A stretch of DNA of 53,582 bases from Cytophagaceae bacterium. Its GTDB lineage: Bacteria > Bacteroidota > Bacteroidia > Cytophagales > UBA9547. The stretch lies in assembly GCA_027488865.1 (NCBI GenBank), contig JAIYAU010000014.1:1-53582 (forward strand), written 5' to 3'. Position numbers and translations under genes: made by a program. The notes beneath the pieces were generated by a model. It was not told the origin of the DNA. It made no database searches and worked only from the letters and a program-made list of their open reading frames with translations. Of the stretch, positions 1-9,823 are shown piece by piece (the stretch's first letter is position 1; every line of letters starts with the position of its first letter).

Positions 1-644
1 GCATTGCGATGGCAATGGTGTACCTGTATCACAAACACGATAAATCAAATCATTTACTGTACCATTATAATCAGATACTGGGTTAAAAGTCAGCAAGCCA
101 GCATTATCAACTGTGAAAGTACCTTGACCAACAATGGTGAAACTATTCTGTACCCCAGGGGATACATTATCTAAATCAATGGTTGTCGCATCTATCAGAC
201 CATCTGAATCTGTATCATTTGTGGTAATATTAACAGAAACAGCATTATCCTCTGTACCAGATAATACATCTTTATTGGCGATTGGTGGGTCGTTAACTGC
301 CGAAATGGTAACTGTTACTATACTCGTATCGCATTGCGATGGCAATGGTGTACCTGTATCACAAACACGATAAATCAAATCATTTACTGTACCATTATAA
401 CCAGATACTGGGGTAAAGGTCAGTAAACCAGCATTATCAACTGTAAAAGTACCTTGACCAACAATAGTGAAAGTTTTTTGAATTCCTACTGTAACTACAT
501 CTAAATCAACAGTAGTCGCGTCTATCAAACCATCAATATCTGTATCATTTGTGGTAATATTAACAGAAACAGCATTATCCTCTGTACCAGATAATACATC
601 TTTATTGGCTATAGGAGGATCATTTACTGCATTCACAGTAATTT
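1..644 (-). repeat. Tandem 330-bp coding repeats (110-residue cadherin-like modules)
   Basis: The segment beginning at position 1 recurs at 331, and the segment at 211 recurs at 541, giving an exact period of 330 bp, or 110 codons. The two visible units are nearly identical at DNA level. Each encodes NDPPIANKD, then a TEDNAVSV strand, GTFTVDNAGLLTF and YNGTVNDLIYRVCD. More copies may lie beyond the left edge. Such high DNA identity suggests recent duplication or gene conversion. Confidence 0.95.
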
Positions 645-3600
645 TGACCATAGCAGTATCACAGGTTGGTGGGGCTTCATTAGAACAAGCTCTGTAAATT
701 AAAGTGGCCAACCCATTAAAATTTAAGGCAGGATTATAAGTCAGATTACCATTTGAAGTATTAAGCGTCCAAGTACCGTTTGAAGAAAAGGTGGTTTGGA
801 TTCCCGCAGTATTTGGATCTAAATCATAATTTGCAAAAGTGACGGTATTATCAAAAAATTTGTCATTGGCCTTTAAATTGGTAATAACTATTGGGGTATC
901 CTCATTGGTAGTGCCTGATTCTCCATTAACTACTTGACCAAAATCAGCAAAAGTAAAAATTTGTCCATTGGTGAAATTAAACTTAGTGGTCATATACAAT
1001 TGACCACCAATGTTTTCGGATTTCATTAAAATATAAAAATCGCCGCTATCAAAAGCTCCATCATTGGAAACAACCAAATAAGTGCTTCCTATACCTGCAT
1101 TGGCTATTGGAATAGCGACTTTCACAGAGTCCACTGTGCCTACTTCACTGACTTTCCAAATCCTCAACATACGATCACCTTGCACCCCACTTGGGCCATT
1201 AAATCCATTGTTATAAGCAATTCCTTGTCCATTGTCACCGAAAATAACAAAGGCCTTATCATTCATAATCGAGGTATTAGAAATATTATCGGTGGAAATA
1301 GTTTTTATTCCCATAGTTACCAAACCTGCTACATTAACACTCTTCGATTGCTTTTGGTATAGAGAAGATTTATCGTCTCGTCCAATACCCTGTATATTGT
1401 TATCAAACCCTCCAGATCCACCTATATCCCATAAAAGTGTGCCATCAGAAGCCAGATAATCTACATTTAAAGTGATACCATATTTAATAGCTAAATAGCT
1501 AAAAACCCTCTGACGTTCAGCTGCAGAAAGCACCTTGTTATAACCGATTAATTCTGACACACTTCCTAATGAATACCCAGAAGAGGCGCCTTGATTTCGA
1601 CCAAGTATTTGTGTACCTGAGATTGTTGTTGCTACAGGTGCTAATAAATTTGTAGAATTTATTTGACTTCCATTCCTATAAGTTACTGCAGGAAAAGTAG
1701 TGGCATTGGTAGAATCCCTACTTGCAGCTGCGATAATTGGTAAACCTGTTGGCGCCAGCGCATTTATTATTTGAGCATTAGAATATCCAAACTGTCCTCC
1801 TGGCGTAAAAGACGGATTACTTGATGTAGGATTAACTATTTGGGTAAAAATAGAAAGATCTGTAGTAGTTGCAGACACATTAAACAAGGTCATTTTGGAT
1901 GTCGAATTATAGACCACTCTATTTCCTTGCATAAAATAACCAGTACTACAAACTGCAGCAGGATTAAAGTTAATGGAATTGGCAACATAATCTGGTTGAT
2001 TTAAACCTGTTGCTTGGGTAAAAACTAGTCCATCTGGAAAATCCGAGTTCCATTGTGAAATCTTATTGGAGGTAACGTTAAGGTTTGGGGTGTCATTGGC
2101 CTTTAGCCAGAAAGTAAGATTACCTGTAACTCCACCTGGAGCATCTGTTACAGGATTCACTAATATCTTTACCAAGGCGGTATCGCAAAGTGCTGGTGTT
2201 GCACCTTCACAAACCTCGTAAACCAATTGAGCTGTTCCAGAAAACCCTGTTGCGGGATTAAAGGTCAAATTCCCTGAAGTTGTATTGAAGGTCCAAACTC
2301 CCGAGGCATTTGTAAAGGTGGTTTGAATACCTGCCAAAGTGGTATTAAGGTCATACATCGCATTGGTGAGATTTCCTTCTAAATTTCTGTCATTGGCTCT
2401 TAAGTTACTAACAACAATTGGTGTTTCTTGAAAAGTAGTTCCAGTTTCTCCATTAATTTGAATGTCAAAATCAGCAAAAGTAAAAAACTGTCCATTCGTA
2501 AAATCATAATTACATGACCATGAATTAATAGAATTAATAGTTTCGTTAATCATAGGCACATAAGTATCTGTTGCATCAAAAACAGCATCAGAAGATACTA
2601 TTAAATAGCCACGACTAACGGGCCCTGATGCTGCTGGTATAGATACTTTTAATGAAGGAACAGTGCCACCACTTTCTCTCATTGTCCATATTCTAGACAT
2701 TCTCTGTCCTGTGATTGAGTTAGGTGCGGTTATGTTTACGTCAAACAAGGTACCTCCTCCATTATCACCCCAAACATTAAAAATATTATTACTGGCAAAT
2801 GTATTTGAATTAGCTGCATTAGAAGAAGCTATGGTTCCCAGTCCGACTTTTAAAAGGGTATTAGACTGATTGAATGACTGCTTTTGATTTAAACCTGAAA
2901 TATCGTCTCTACCAATTCCTGCAATATTATTTTGGTAAGTTGAACTACCCACCCAAAGTACGGTTCCAAAGGAAGAAATATAATTACTTGGAATTACCGG
3001 GGAGCCCAAGGTAATACCATATTTTAATGCCAAATATGTTTCTATTCTGTTTTTTTCAATCAATGAATGATTTGCCCCAAAATATATTATTTCGGCAATG
3101 TTACCTACATAATTGAATCCACCCCCTGAATGTGCGCCAATAACCAATCTTCCTGTGTTTTCATAGGCCAAAACGTTGCCACCTATAGCGGCTGTTGCCT
3201 CTAAAACGCCGTTGGTATAAAGCGAGTCAAGGGAGGTAGAGGATTTACCCAAATTTAAAAATGCGCCAAAAGAATAATTATTGGTAGATAAGGCCGATAC
3301 AGATGACCGAGGGAATTGATAAACCAAATTTAGATTGCTGCCACTAGGCACAATTTCAAAAGAAGACCTATTTAAAGAGGAACTCTCCCATTTTGAAACT
3401 ACACCTGAGCCGCCAGAGGGAGTACTTGCAGCGTTAAATACCACATAAGCGGAATTAAAACTAGGAATCAAAAAGTTAAATCCACCTACTATATTTGTAA
3501 ATATATTATCGTTTCCGTCAAAATTAATGGCAGGGTTATAATTAAGGCCTGTCGGCAAGAGATCTGGATCACTGCCAATTGTTGTGGCGTTAATCCCGTT

Positions 3601-6600
3601 GGTGACAGAATTATTCCAAGCTGTTACTGTTGATCCTGATGTTGAGACATTGGCATCTGCTCTATACCACGCAGATAAACCCTTTTTAATTCCACCAGGA
3701 GCTAATGAAACTGGCAAAACCGTTATTCGCACTAGCGCAGTATCACATGTACTAGTATTTACACTATCGCAAACTCGATACTGCAATTGTGCCAATCCAG
3801 TAAAACCTGTAGTAGCAGTAAATAACAAATTACCCGTACTTTTATTATATAGCCATGTTCCAGCTGCATTGGTAAAGGTGCTTTGAATACCTACAGTAAC
3901 AGGATCCATGTCATACCAAGATTTTAAAAGGGTAGGATAAGTATCGTTGGTTGAAATATCGGGAATCATTTTAAAGCTAGACTCATTACAAGTATTTATT
4001 TCACCATTTATGGAAATTGGAAAATCTGCAACCGTAAAAAATTGAGTACCGACAAAATTATAGGAAGCAGTATAAGATGCTATACCATTCACCACTTCTG
4101 CTACTAGTGGGATATAGGTATCAGATGCATTAAAGGTTTCATCTGACGACACTACCAAGCACTTGCCTGAAATCGTGCCTATTGAAGTTGGGAACGCTAC
4201 TTTAACATTACCAACGGTGTTGGTCTCTAGGGTGCGCCATATTCTTAGCAAGCTTCTTCCTATGCCTCCGTTGCTATGCACAGCCGTACCATTGGCTCCG
4301 AAGGTGAGCGCAGCGTTATTATCACCCCATGTCAAAAATGACAAATTTGCGGTAAAGGAATTTACGTTAGAAGAGTTATTGCTTGCAATGGTAGTTAATC
4401 CAATTTTAACTGTTGAGTCTGATTGACTTGTAGATTGCTTTTGATTAAGTGCTGATGCATCATCTCTGCCAATACCAGCAATATTGTTTTGGTAAGTAGT
4501 AGATCCTGACCAAATTATTGAACCGTTTGACGCTTGATAATTAATTGGTACTGCATTTGATCCTAATGAAATGCCATATTTGATGGCCAAATAGGTTTGT
4601 ACCCTTTGCCGACCACTATTTCCTAATCTGGCACCAAAATAAATTATTTCTGCAATTCGTCCATTTAACCTAAACCCACTTCCTTGTCCTCCTACATTAA
4701 ATTGACCATTTAAATTATTACCAAATCCTGGATTAATAATTGTGGTTGTTCCGTCTAATAACCCAGAGGTAAAAAGACTATCTATAGTACTGGATGTATG
4801 AGAAGACCCAATAATAGCCCTTCCTTCGATATTAGTAGTACCAATGACCATACTGCCCATTAAGGAATTGGGATAATCCGTTCTTAACTTAAAGTTTGGT
4901 GCAGAATAAGTTACCTCAAAAGCAAACCTTGAAGTTATACCGCTATCCTCCCATTTGGTTACAATACCAGATTGTGTTCCAGATGTATTTGATAATACTA
5001 CAAAAACAGAATTATTTCCATTTCTTAAAAAATTATATCCAGGTTGGTTTATTTGCTCAAAATAATCTGTTCCATCGAATTCTATGGCCGGATTATAATT
5101 AAAACCACGTAGTTTCAACAAAGGAGTATTTACAACACTTGTTAAGTTTACGCCACCATTTACAGCATTATTCCACGCAGTAACATTGCCTCCCGAGGTA
5201 TTTACGTTAAAATCAGATTTATACCAAGCCTTAAGTCCGGATTTAATACCACCTGGAGCGTTAGAAACTGCAGAAACTGTAATTTTGGCTAAAGCGGTAT
5301 CACACACACTAGGGTTTAAACTGTCACATACTTGGTAGTTAAGTTGGGCAAGACCAGAAAAACCTGGTGAAGCAACAAAAACCAAATTTCCTGTAATGTT
5401 ACTATATTGCCAAGTACCTGCCGCGGTGGAAAAAGAAGTTTGAACACCTACGGTAAGTGGATCCATATCGTACCAAGTTCTTCTTAGCATATTTATATAT
5501 GAGTCATTACTTGCCAAATCTGGCAAAACGACAAAGCTTTCTTCATTACAGCTACCAGTTTCACCATTGATATTCATGCCAAAATCCGCAACCGCAAAAT
5601 ATTGTACGCCATTATTAAAATCATAATTAGCTGTGAGTGAAGGAACGCCATTTACTACTTCTGGTGTTAAGGCTATGTAAGTATCTGTACTATTAAATGT
5701 TTCGTCATTAGAAACTACCAAATATTTACCTGAAGTACCAATGGAGGCAGGAAAAGCCAATTTCAACGACCCAACTGTGGCAGTTTCTTGAAGTCTCCAA
5801 ACCTTGTTAGACCTAGCCCCTAAGGCCCCAGTGGTAAAAATAGCAGAGCCAGCAGCGCCAAAATTCATATTTTGCCCATTGTCGCCCCAAACCACAAAGC
5901 TGTTATCATTAATTAAGGCATTGGGATTTAAAAGACTACTTGCTGCTATGGTACCCCTACCTACTTTAAGGGTAGAATCTACTTGGCTATACCCTTGCCT
6001 TTGATTTTGCGCAGAGTTGTCGTCACGAGCCAGACCAGCAATGTTGTTTTGATAGGTGGTCGATCCTGTCCAAATAACGTTGTTGTTAGAGGAAATATAA
6101 TTTACAGGTCTCGAATTAGAACCTAAGGTAAAGCCGTATTTTAGTGCCAAATAGGTTTCTACCTTTAATCGATTTGCGGCATTAAGGAGCTCTCCATAAT
6201 AAATTACCTCTGCTACTTCTCCAATATAAGAGTAGGCACCGTTAGAATTGGCGCCAATAGAAAATAGCCCAGTCTCAGCACTATTTGCGGATAAGGTGGT
6301 GGCCAATCGCGATTCTGATAATCCTGAAACAAACAATGAATCAAAATTTCCATTGTTATTAAAGGTAAATAGAAAGGGCTTATTGTTAACTGACTGTAGG
6401 TTTAAGACTGATGTAGTGTTGTTAGGGAAATCGAATCGGATAAAATTATCTGCCAGTTTATTTGTTTCTACTGTAATTCTGTTGGTTGTAGGATTAAGGT
6501 TACTCTCCCATTTAGCAACTACTCCTGATCCTATTGGCGAATCTTGAGCCTTTGTTATTACAACAAAAACTGTATTGTTGTTATTGTTAATATAGTTGGT

Positions 6601-6882
6601 TCCTGCAACTGTATTTGTAAACAGCGCCTCATTTCCCTGAAATACTACTGTTGGGTTATAATTTAATCCAGAGGTCTTAACGGTAGGTGTTCCAATTTTA
6701 TTAGACAAATTTGGAAATCCACCTACACTATTGTTCCATGCATTAACATCTACCCCCGTTACACTAAGACCATTATTAGACTTGTACCACGATTTTAAAT
6801 TTGAGATATACCCCCCCGGTGCCTGCGAATAGGCAATCAAGTTTAAACACAAAAATAGGTATAACAATACTCTTTTGTCCAT
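1..6882 (-). CDS. Giant secreted repetitive adhesin (LamG-like/cadherin-like units), 3' end outside window
   Basis: The frame is open from an ATG at 6882 to the left edge, so at least 2294 residues are present and the C-terminus, where a T9SS sorting domain would sit, is missing. It begins with a signal peptide (MDKRVLLYLFLCLNLIAYSQ). Four units of about 520 residues follow, starting near residues 20, 540, 1060 and 1585. Each opens with a Pro-Gly-Gly and a W(Y/L)K motif of a concanavalin/LamG-like fold, carries the signature ETYLALKYG, then NNIAGIGRDD, a beta-rich segment ending in TVADFG-like residues, and a cadherin-like domain with YRVCD and CDTA. After about residue 2080 the protein changes to short 110-residue repeats. 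Known: such modular proteins in Bacteroidota are T9SS cell-surface adhesins. Inference: surface attachment or matrix binding. It lies 36 bp after the 526-aa frame on the same strand, probably one operon. A ligand cannot be named. Confidence 0.9.
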   Translation of the reverse strand, partial: MDKRVLLYLFLCLNLIAYSQAPGGYISNLKSWYKSNNGLSVTGVDVNAWNNSVGGFPNLSNKIGTPTVKTSGLNYNPTVVFQGNEALFTNTVAGTNYINNNNNTVFVVITKAQDSPIGSGVVAKWESNLNPTTNRITVETNKLADNFIRFDFPNNTTSVLNLQSVNNKPFLFTFNNNGNFDSLFVSGLSESRLATTLSANSAETGLFSIGANSNGAYSYIGEVAEVIYYGELLNAANRLKVETYLALKYGFTLGSNSRPVNYISSNNNVIWTGSTTYQNNIAGLARDDNSAQNQRQGYSQVDSTLKVGRGTIAASSLLNPNALINDNSFVVWGDNGQNMNFGAAGSAIFTTGALGARSNKVWRLQETATVGSLKLAFPASIGTSGKYLVVSNDETFNSTDTYIALTPEVVNGVPSLTANYDFNNGVQYFAVADFGMNINGETGSCNEESFVVLPDLASNDSYINMLRRTWYDMDPLTVGVQTSFSTAAGTWQYSNITGNLVFVASPGFSGLAQLNYQVCDSLNPSVCDTALAKITVSAVSNAPGGIKSGLKAWYKSDFNVNTSGGNVTAWNNAVNGGVNLTSVVNTPLLKLRGFNYNPAIEFDGTDYFEQINQPGYNFLRNGNNSVFVVLSNTSGTQSGIVTKWEDSGITSRFAFEVTYSAPNFKLRTDYPNSLMGSMVIGTTNIEGRAIIGSSHTSSTIDSLFTSGLLDGTTTIINPGFGNNLNGQFNVGGQGSGFRLNGRIAEIIYFGARLGNSGRQRVQTYLAIKYGISLGSNAVPINYQASNGSIIWSGSTTYQNNIAGIGRDDASALNQKQSTSQSDSTVKIGLTTIASNNSSNVNSFTANLSFLTWGDNNAALTFGANGTAVHSNGGIGRSLLRIWRTLETNTVGNVKVAFPTSIGTISGKCLVVSSDETFNASDTYIPLVAEVVNGIASYTASYNFVGTQFFTVADFPISINGEINTCNESSFKMIPDISTNDTYPTLLKSWYDMDPVTVGIQSTFTNAAGTWLYNKSTGNLLFTATTGFTGLAQLQYRVCDSVNTSTCDTALVRITVLPVSLAPGGIKKGLSAWYRADANVSTSGSTVTAWNNSVTNGINATTIGSDPDLLPTGLNYNPAINFDGNDNIFTNIVGGFNFLIPSFNSAYVVFNAASTPSGGSGVVSKWESSSLNRSSFEIVPSGSNLNLVYQFPRSSVSALSTNNYSFGAFLNLGKSSTSLDSLYTNGVLEATAAIGGNVLAYENTGRLVIGAHSGGGFNYVGNIAEIIYFGANHSLIEKNRIETYLALKYGITLGSPVIPSNYISSFGTVLWVGSSTYQNNIAGIGRDDISGLNQKQSFNQSNTLLKVGLGTIASSNAANSNTFASNNIFNVWGDNGGGTLFDVNITAPNSITGQRMSRIWTMRESGGTVPSLKVSIPAASGPVSRGYLIVSSDAVFDATDTYVPMINETINSINSWSCNYDFTNGQFFTFADFDIQINGETGTTFQETPIVVSNLRANDRNLEGNLTNAMYDLNTTLAGIQTTFTNASGVWTFNTTSGNLTFNPATGFSGTAQLVYEVCEGATPALCDTALVKILVNPVTDAPGGVTGNLTFWLKANDTPNLNVTSNKISQWNSDFPDGLVFTQATGLNQPDYVANSINFNPAAVCSTGYFMQGNRVVYNSTSKMTLFNVSATTTDLSIFTQIVNPTSSNPSFTPGGQFGYSNAQIINALAPTGLPIIAAASRDSTNATTFPAVTYRNGSQINSTNLLAPVATTISGTQILGRNQGASSGYSLGSVSELIGYNKVLSAAERQRVFSYLAIKYGITLNVDYLASDGTLLWDIGGSGGFDNNIQGIGRDDKSSLYQKQSKSVNVAGLVTMGIKTISTDNISNTSIMNDKAFVIFGDNGQGIAYNNGFNGPSGVQGDRMLRIWKVSEVGTVDSVKVAIPIANAGIGSTYLVVSNDGAFDSGDFYILMKSENIGGQLYMTTKFNFTNGQIFTFADFGQVVNGESGTTNEDTPIVITNLKANDKFFDNTVTFANYDLDPNTAGIQTTFSSNGTWTLNTSNGNLTYNPALNFNGLATLIYRACSNEAPPTCDTAMVKITVNAVNDPPIANKDVLSGTEDNAVSVNITTNDTDIDGLIDATTVDLDVVTVGIQKTFTIVGQGTFTVDNAGLLTFTPVSGYNGTVNDLIYRVCDTGTPLPSQCDTSIVTVTISAVNDPPIANKDVLSGTEDNAVSVNITTNDTDSDGLIDATTIDLDNVSPGVQNSFTIVGQGTFTVDNAGLLTFNPVSDYNGTVNDLIYRVCDTGTPLPSQC

Positions 6883-6918
6883 TCTTTATTATTAGGGTAA
6901 CTTATTTGGGTCTAATAC

Positions 6919-8469
6919 TTACCCATTTTTGAATTTTACTACCAATTCGTTATTAATGTAACTTAAATCCACATTGAGCAACTGAGAAATTAGACTGGCT
7001 TTTTGCCAAGCACTACTTGAAATTGCTTGATATGATGGTTTAAATCCATTTGAACTTATTCTAAGTGCTGTTTTTAGTTCATTATTATCCACAACCCCAT
7101 TAGCTGATTCCCAAGAATCAATTTCCAAACTTTCTCTTAGAGCTTCCCAAAAATTAGCATACAGTGACTTATCTGTGAACATGTTAGCTTTGAGCTCATT
7201 TATATTTTCAACCTTCAAGTGTTCTGGTAACAAACTGGCCAATGAATAATTTTCATTTTCAACGAACGAACTCAATTGAAGATTAGGCTGCGAAGTACCT
7301 ATCTGTTTTGCCCAAACAAATAAATCTATTACAATTGACCGCAAACTTAATATTCTATTTTCCTTTTCGTGCATTGTTTGTATCATACGCTCATTGGACT
7401 TTGATAAAAGTGACTTTTGCAATCTTATTTTTCGAGCAATTCCATAAAAGACAATTGCCAATATTAGGATGGTCACTATAATAATAATATAAATAAGTGC
7501 TTGACGTTTCGACTGCATTTCAATGGCCTTTCGCCTGTTGGTTTCAGCCTTTAATTTGGCTTCCATAATTTTATTAACAGAATCCTTTTGCATCAAGGAG
7601 TATCTAAATTTGTCCATCATGAAAAATATTTTCTTTTTGGATTCATTAAATTTAACAATATTCTCTTCTAGGTCTTTATGCAATTTTGCCTCATATTTTA
7701 ACAACTCATTTCGTTCAGCTATTGATAAGCCCTTTTCATTATTCAATCGTTTTGTTATTGCCTCTAATTGTCTGCGTAACTTTAAATCAACGTCGTCAAT
7801 TTGTTTTCTTTCAAACGCCAGCTCATCTTCAATTTTACCAAATTCTTCTGTGTAAGCTTGAAACGTAGTTTTTTCTACTGGTGTGGCAGTTGGGATAGTA
7901 TCTGCTTGTGTTGGCACAGGGGGTTCTATAACTGTGTTTGAGGTAACTAGTTTGGTAGGTTGTTTTAAAATAAGTATGTACTCTTTACCCTTAGGAGATA
8001 AAGACACAACGACATCGTTTAATACAAAATCTTTATTATTTGGTAATTTACCTGGAATAGAGACCTTCCCCATTTCGTTGGTAACATAGCTTTTACCTTT
8101 AAACTTTATTCCATATTTCTTTGCTGGACTTTTATCTTCAAACAAGATTTGCACCAAAACCTCCGGCACAACTAGTTTTCTTAAAGTAATATAAAAAGCT
8201 TTTTCAGTTTCTTGATATTCATAGTCATCTACCGCATATTCTTCTGAATAAATGTCAACATCACAAGGTATTTCTAGTTTTTTGGACGGCACAAATGAAA
8301 ATACACCCTTTTTATTAGTCACCTTCGCAGGATTTTTATCTATACTCAATTTTTGATTTGGTAATGGAAGATCTTTTTCTGATCTAACATAGACCTTAAT
8401 AGAATCAAGCGGACCAGCATATACCCCAAAGAATGCTGTAAAAGTTAATATAAAAAATACTAAACGCAT
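6919..8469 (-). CDS. Membrane-anchored coiled-coil protein with exported beta domain
   Basis: The frame is open from 8499, but the ATG at 8469 gives a clean signal peptide (MRLVFFILTFTAFFGVYAG) and is preferred; the protein is then 516 residues. The exported N-terminal half has beta-rich segments resembling carboxypeptidase-regulatory repeats (KVTNKKGVFSF and YVTNEMGKVSIPG). A long charged coiled coil follows (FGKIEDELAFERKQIDDVD onward). One strong transmembrane helix (YIIIIVTILILAIVFYGIA) comes next, then a second short coiled coil and a cytoplasmic tail of about 150 residues with no kinase or DNA-binding motif I recognise. The topology resembles a sensor or scaffold spanning the inner membrane. 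It is directly upstream of the giant adhesin and may assist its expression or export; that is inference. The 267 bp before it hold no gene. Confidence 0.75.
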   Translation of the reverse strand: MRLVFFILTFTAFFGVYAGPLDSIKVYVRSEKDLPLPNQKLSIDKNPAKVTNKKGVFSFVPSKKLEIPCDVDIYSEEYAVDDYEYQETEKAFYITLRKLVVPEVLVQILFEDKSPAKKYGIKFKGKSYVTNEMGKVSIPGKLPNNKDFVLNDVVVSLSPKGKEYILILKQPTKLVTSNTVIEPPVPTQADTIPTATPVEKTTFQAYTEEFGKIEDELAFERKQIDDVDLKLRRQLEAITKRLNNEKGLSIAERNELLKYEAKLHKDLEENIVKFNESKKKIFFMMDKFRYSLMQKDSVNKIMEAKLKAETNRRKAIEMQSKRQALIYIIIIVTILILAIVFYGIARKIRLQKSLLSKSNERMIQTMHEKENRILSLRSIVIDLFVWAKQIGTSQPNLQLSSFVENENYSLASLLPEHLKVENINELKANMFTDKSLYANFWEALRESLEIDSWESANGVVDNNELKTALRISSNGFKPSYQAISSSAWQKASLISQLLNVDLSYINNELVVKFKNG

Positions 8470-8766
8470 GAGATTAGATATTTGAATAATAAAAAGCAAT
8501 TTACTAAAATGTTTATATTCTATTATTTACGAATATATATATATTTGGTTTAAACCCAAATCACCTAACAGACTAAAACTTTGTTAAAAGGCAATCCAAT
8601 TAACGGTGTTAAATTCTAGAAAACCAATTACCTTGATTCTTCTTATTTAATTTGAACCAGCCAATTTAGCTACATACCGAAGTAATCCAATTTGGATTTA
8701 GGCAACATTACACATTTCCAATACAATTTGAAACTTGGAGAATTTATCTTTGAATCAGAAACATTA

Positions 8767-9696
8767 TCAATTAAAATTTACCCTATTGGTGTAAAAGTAC
8801 TTTAAAAAGATAATAACAAAAATCACTGCAACCAACACTACTGCCCAGGGCATCTTCTCTGCGGACTCCACATCAAAAGTAACGATATGACGATTGTTAA
8901 GGTGTATCATTAACAATGTAAAAGTGTTGTTTACAAAATGGGCAAAAACTGGCACCAAGAGGCTTCCAGACCAATAATATAAATAACCAAAAATAACTCC
9001 AAGGAGCATTCGAGGTACAAATCCATAAAACTGAAAGTGAACAAAACTAAAAATAAATCCAGTAATCCAAATAGCCCAATGTACATTTTTAGTGATTTGA
9101 ATTAATTTGGTTTGAAATACGCCTCTAAAAAAAAGTTCTTCCCCAAATGCAGTAAAACAACCTATAACTAATATTCCTAAGGACAATTCGAATGGATTTT
9201 GAAAATTGGTGATAAATTTCGTAGTTTGGGCAAGTTGCTGCTCGGTAACTTTCATCCAAATCTCCATTTCCTTTAAGGCATTAGGTAAAATTATAGCAGA
9301 ATTCCACTCAATAAAAACAGAGTTAACTGGCATAAAAGTGATTACAAACAACCCTGTAAAGGCTAATACAGCCATCAGATTTATAGGAACTTTCCCAAAT
9401 AAACTTGTTGTCGATTTCTTTTCTAATAGTCTATTCCACACTAACACTGGAACAATAAATCCTCCTATGGGTGTTGAAATAGCTTGATAAACTAAAATCA
9501 CACTTCTATCTATTTCACTGTATCGACCATGAGTAAGTAATAGTTGGGTTTGGGAAACATCTAGTCCAAAAAGAAAACTTACAACATATATACCCACAAA
9601 AGAAAATATGAATAAACCACTCACAAAAAAGAGAAATAATATAACTAATGATAAAAAAGGGTGCATTCTTTGTGCTTGATGCTCAATATTATCCAT
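8767..9696 (-). CDS. CPBP-family intramembrane metalloprotease (CAAX/Abi)
   Basis: A 309-residue integral membrane protein with about seven or eight hydrophobic helices. The family motifs are intact: GEELFFRG (E186, E187, R191), FxxxH with His220 in FSFVH, and HFVNN with His253 and Asn257 near the C-terminus. In characterised CPBP proteases these glutamates and histidines form the membrane-buried catalytic site. The substrate in bacteria is usually unknown; roles include processing of peptides and immunity to self-made bacteriocins. The gene is divergent from dusB, with 127 bp between the starts, and no bacteriocin gene is nearby, so a housekeeping role is as likely as immunity. The start is an ATG at 9696. 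Confidence 0.93.
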   Translation of the reverse strand: MDNIEHQAQRMHPFLSLVILFLFFVSGLFIFSFVGIYVVSFLFGLDVSQTQLLLTHGRYSEIDRSVILVYQAISTPIGGFIVPVLVWNRLLEKKSTTSLFGKVPINLMAVLAFTGLFVITFMPVNSVFIEWNSAIILPNALKEMEIWMKVTEQQLAQTTKFITNFQNPFELSLGILVIGCFTAFGEELFFRGVFQTKLIQITKNVHWAIWITGFIFSFVHFQFYGFVPRMLLGVIFGYLYYWSGSLLVPVFAHFVNNTFTLLMIHLNNRHIVTFDVESAEKMPWAVVLVAVIFVIIFLKYFYTNRVNFN

Positions 9697-9823
9697 AAAA
9701 ATTTTAACTTTGCAATCTTTTTATTACCCCACAATGTTCTTTCTTGAACGAATGTAAAGGTAATTAGTTTTAGTAAAAAACGTTTACATTAAAAATAACA
9801 AAAGGGCGATCAACCTGCAACAA

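Noticed and set aside
1-644. Regular repeats that could suggest a CRISPR array
   Set aside because: The unit is 330 bp, lies in one open reading frame and encodes a protein module; there are no short repeats with unique spacers.
7523-7855. 110-residue plus-strand frame
   Set aside because: It lies opposite the coiled-coil gene, which has a signal peptide, transmembrane helix and coherent domains; the plus frame is a shadow.
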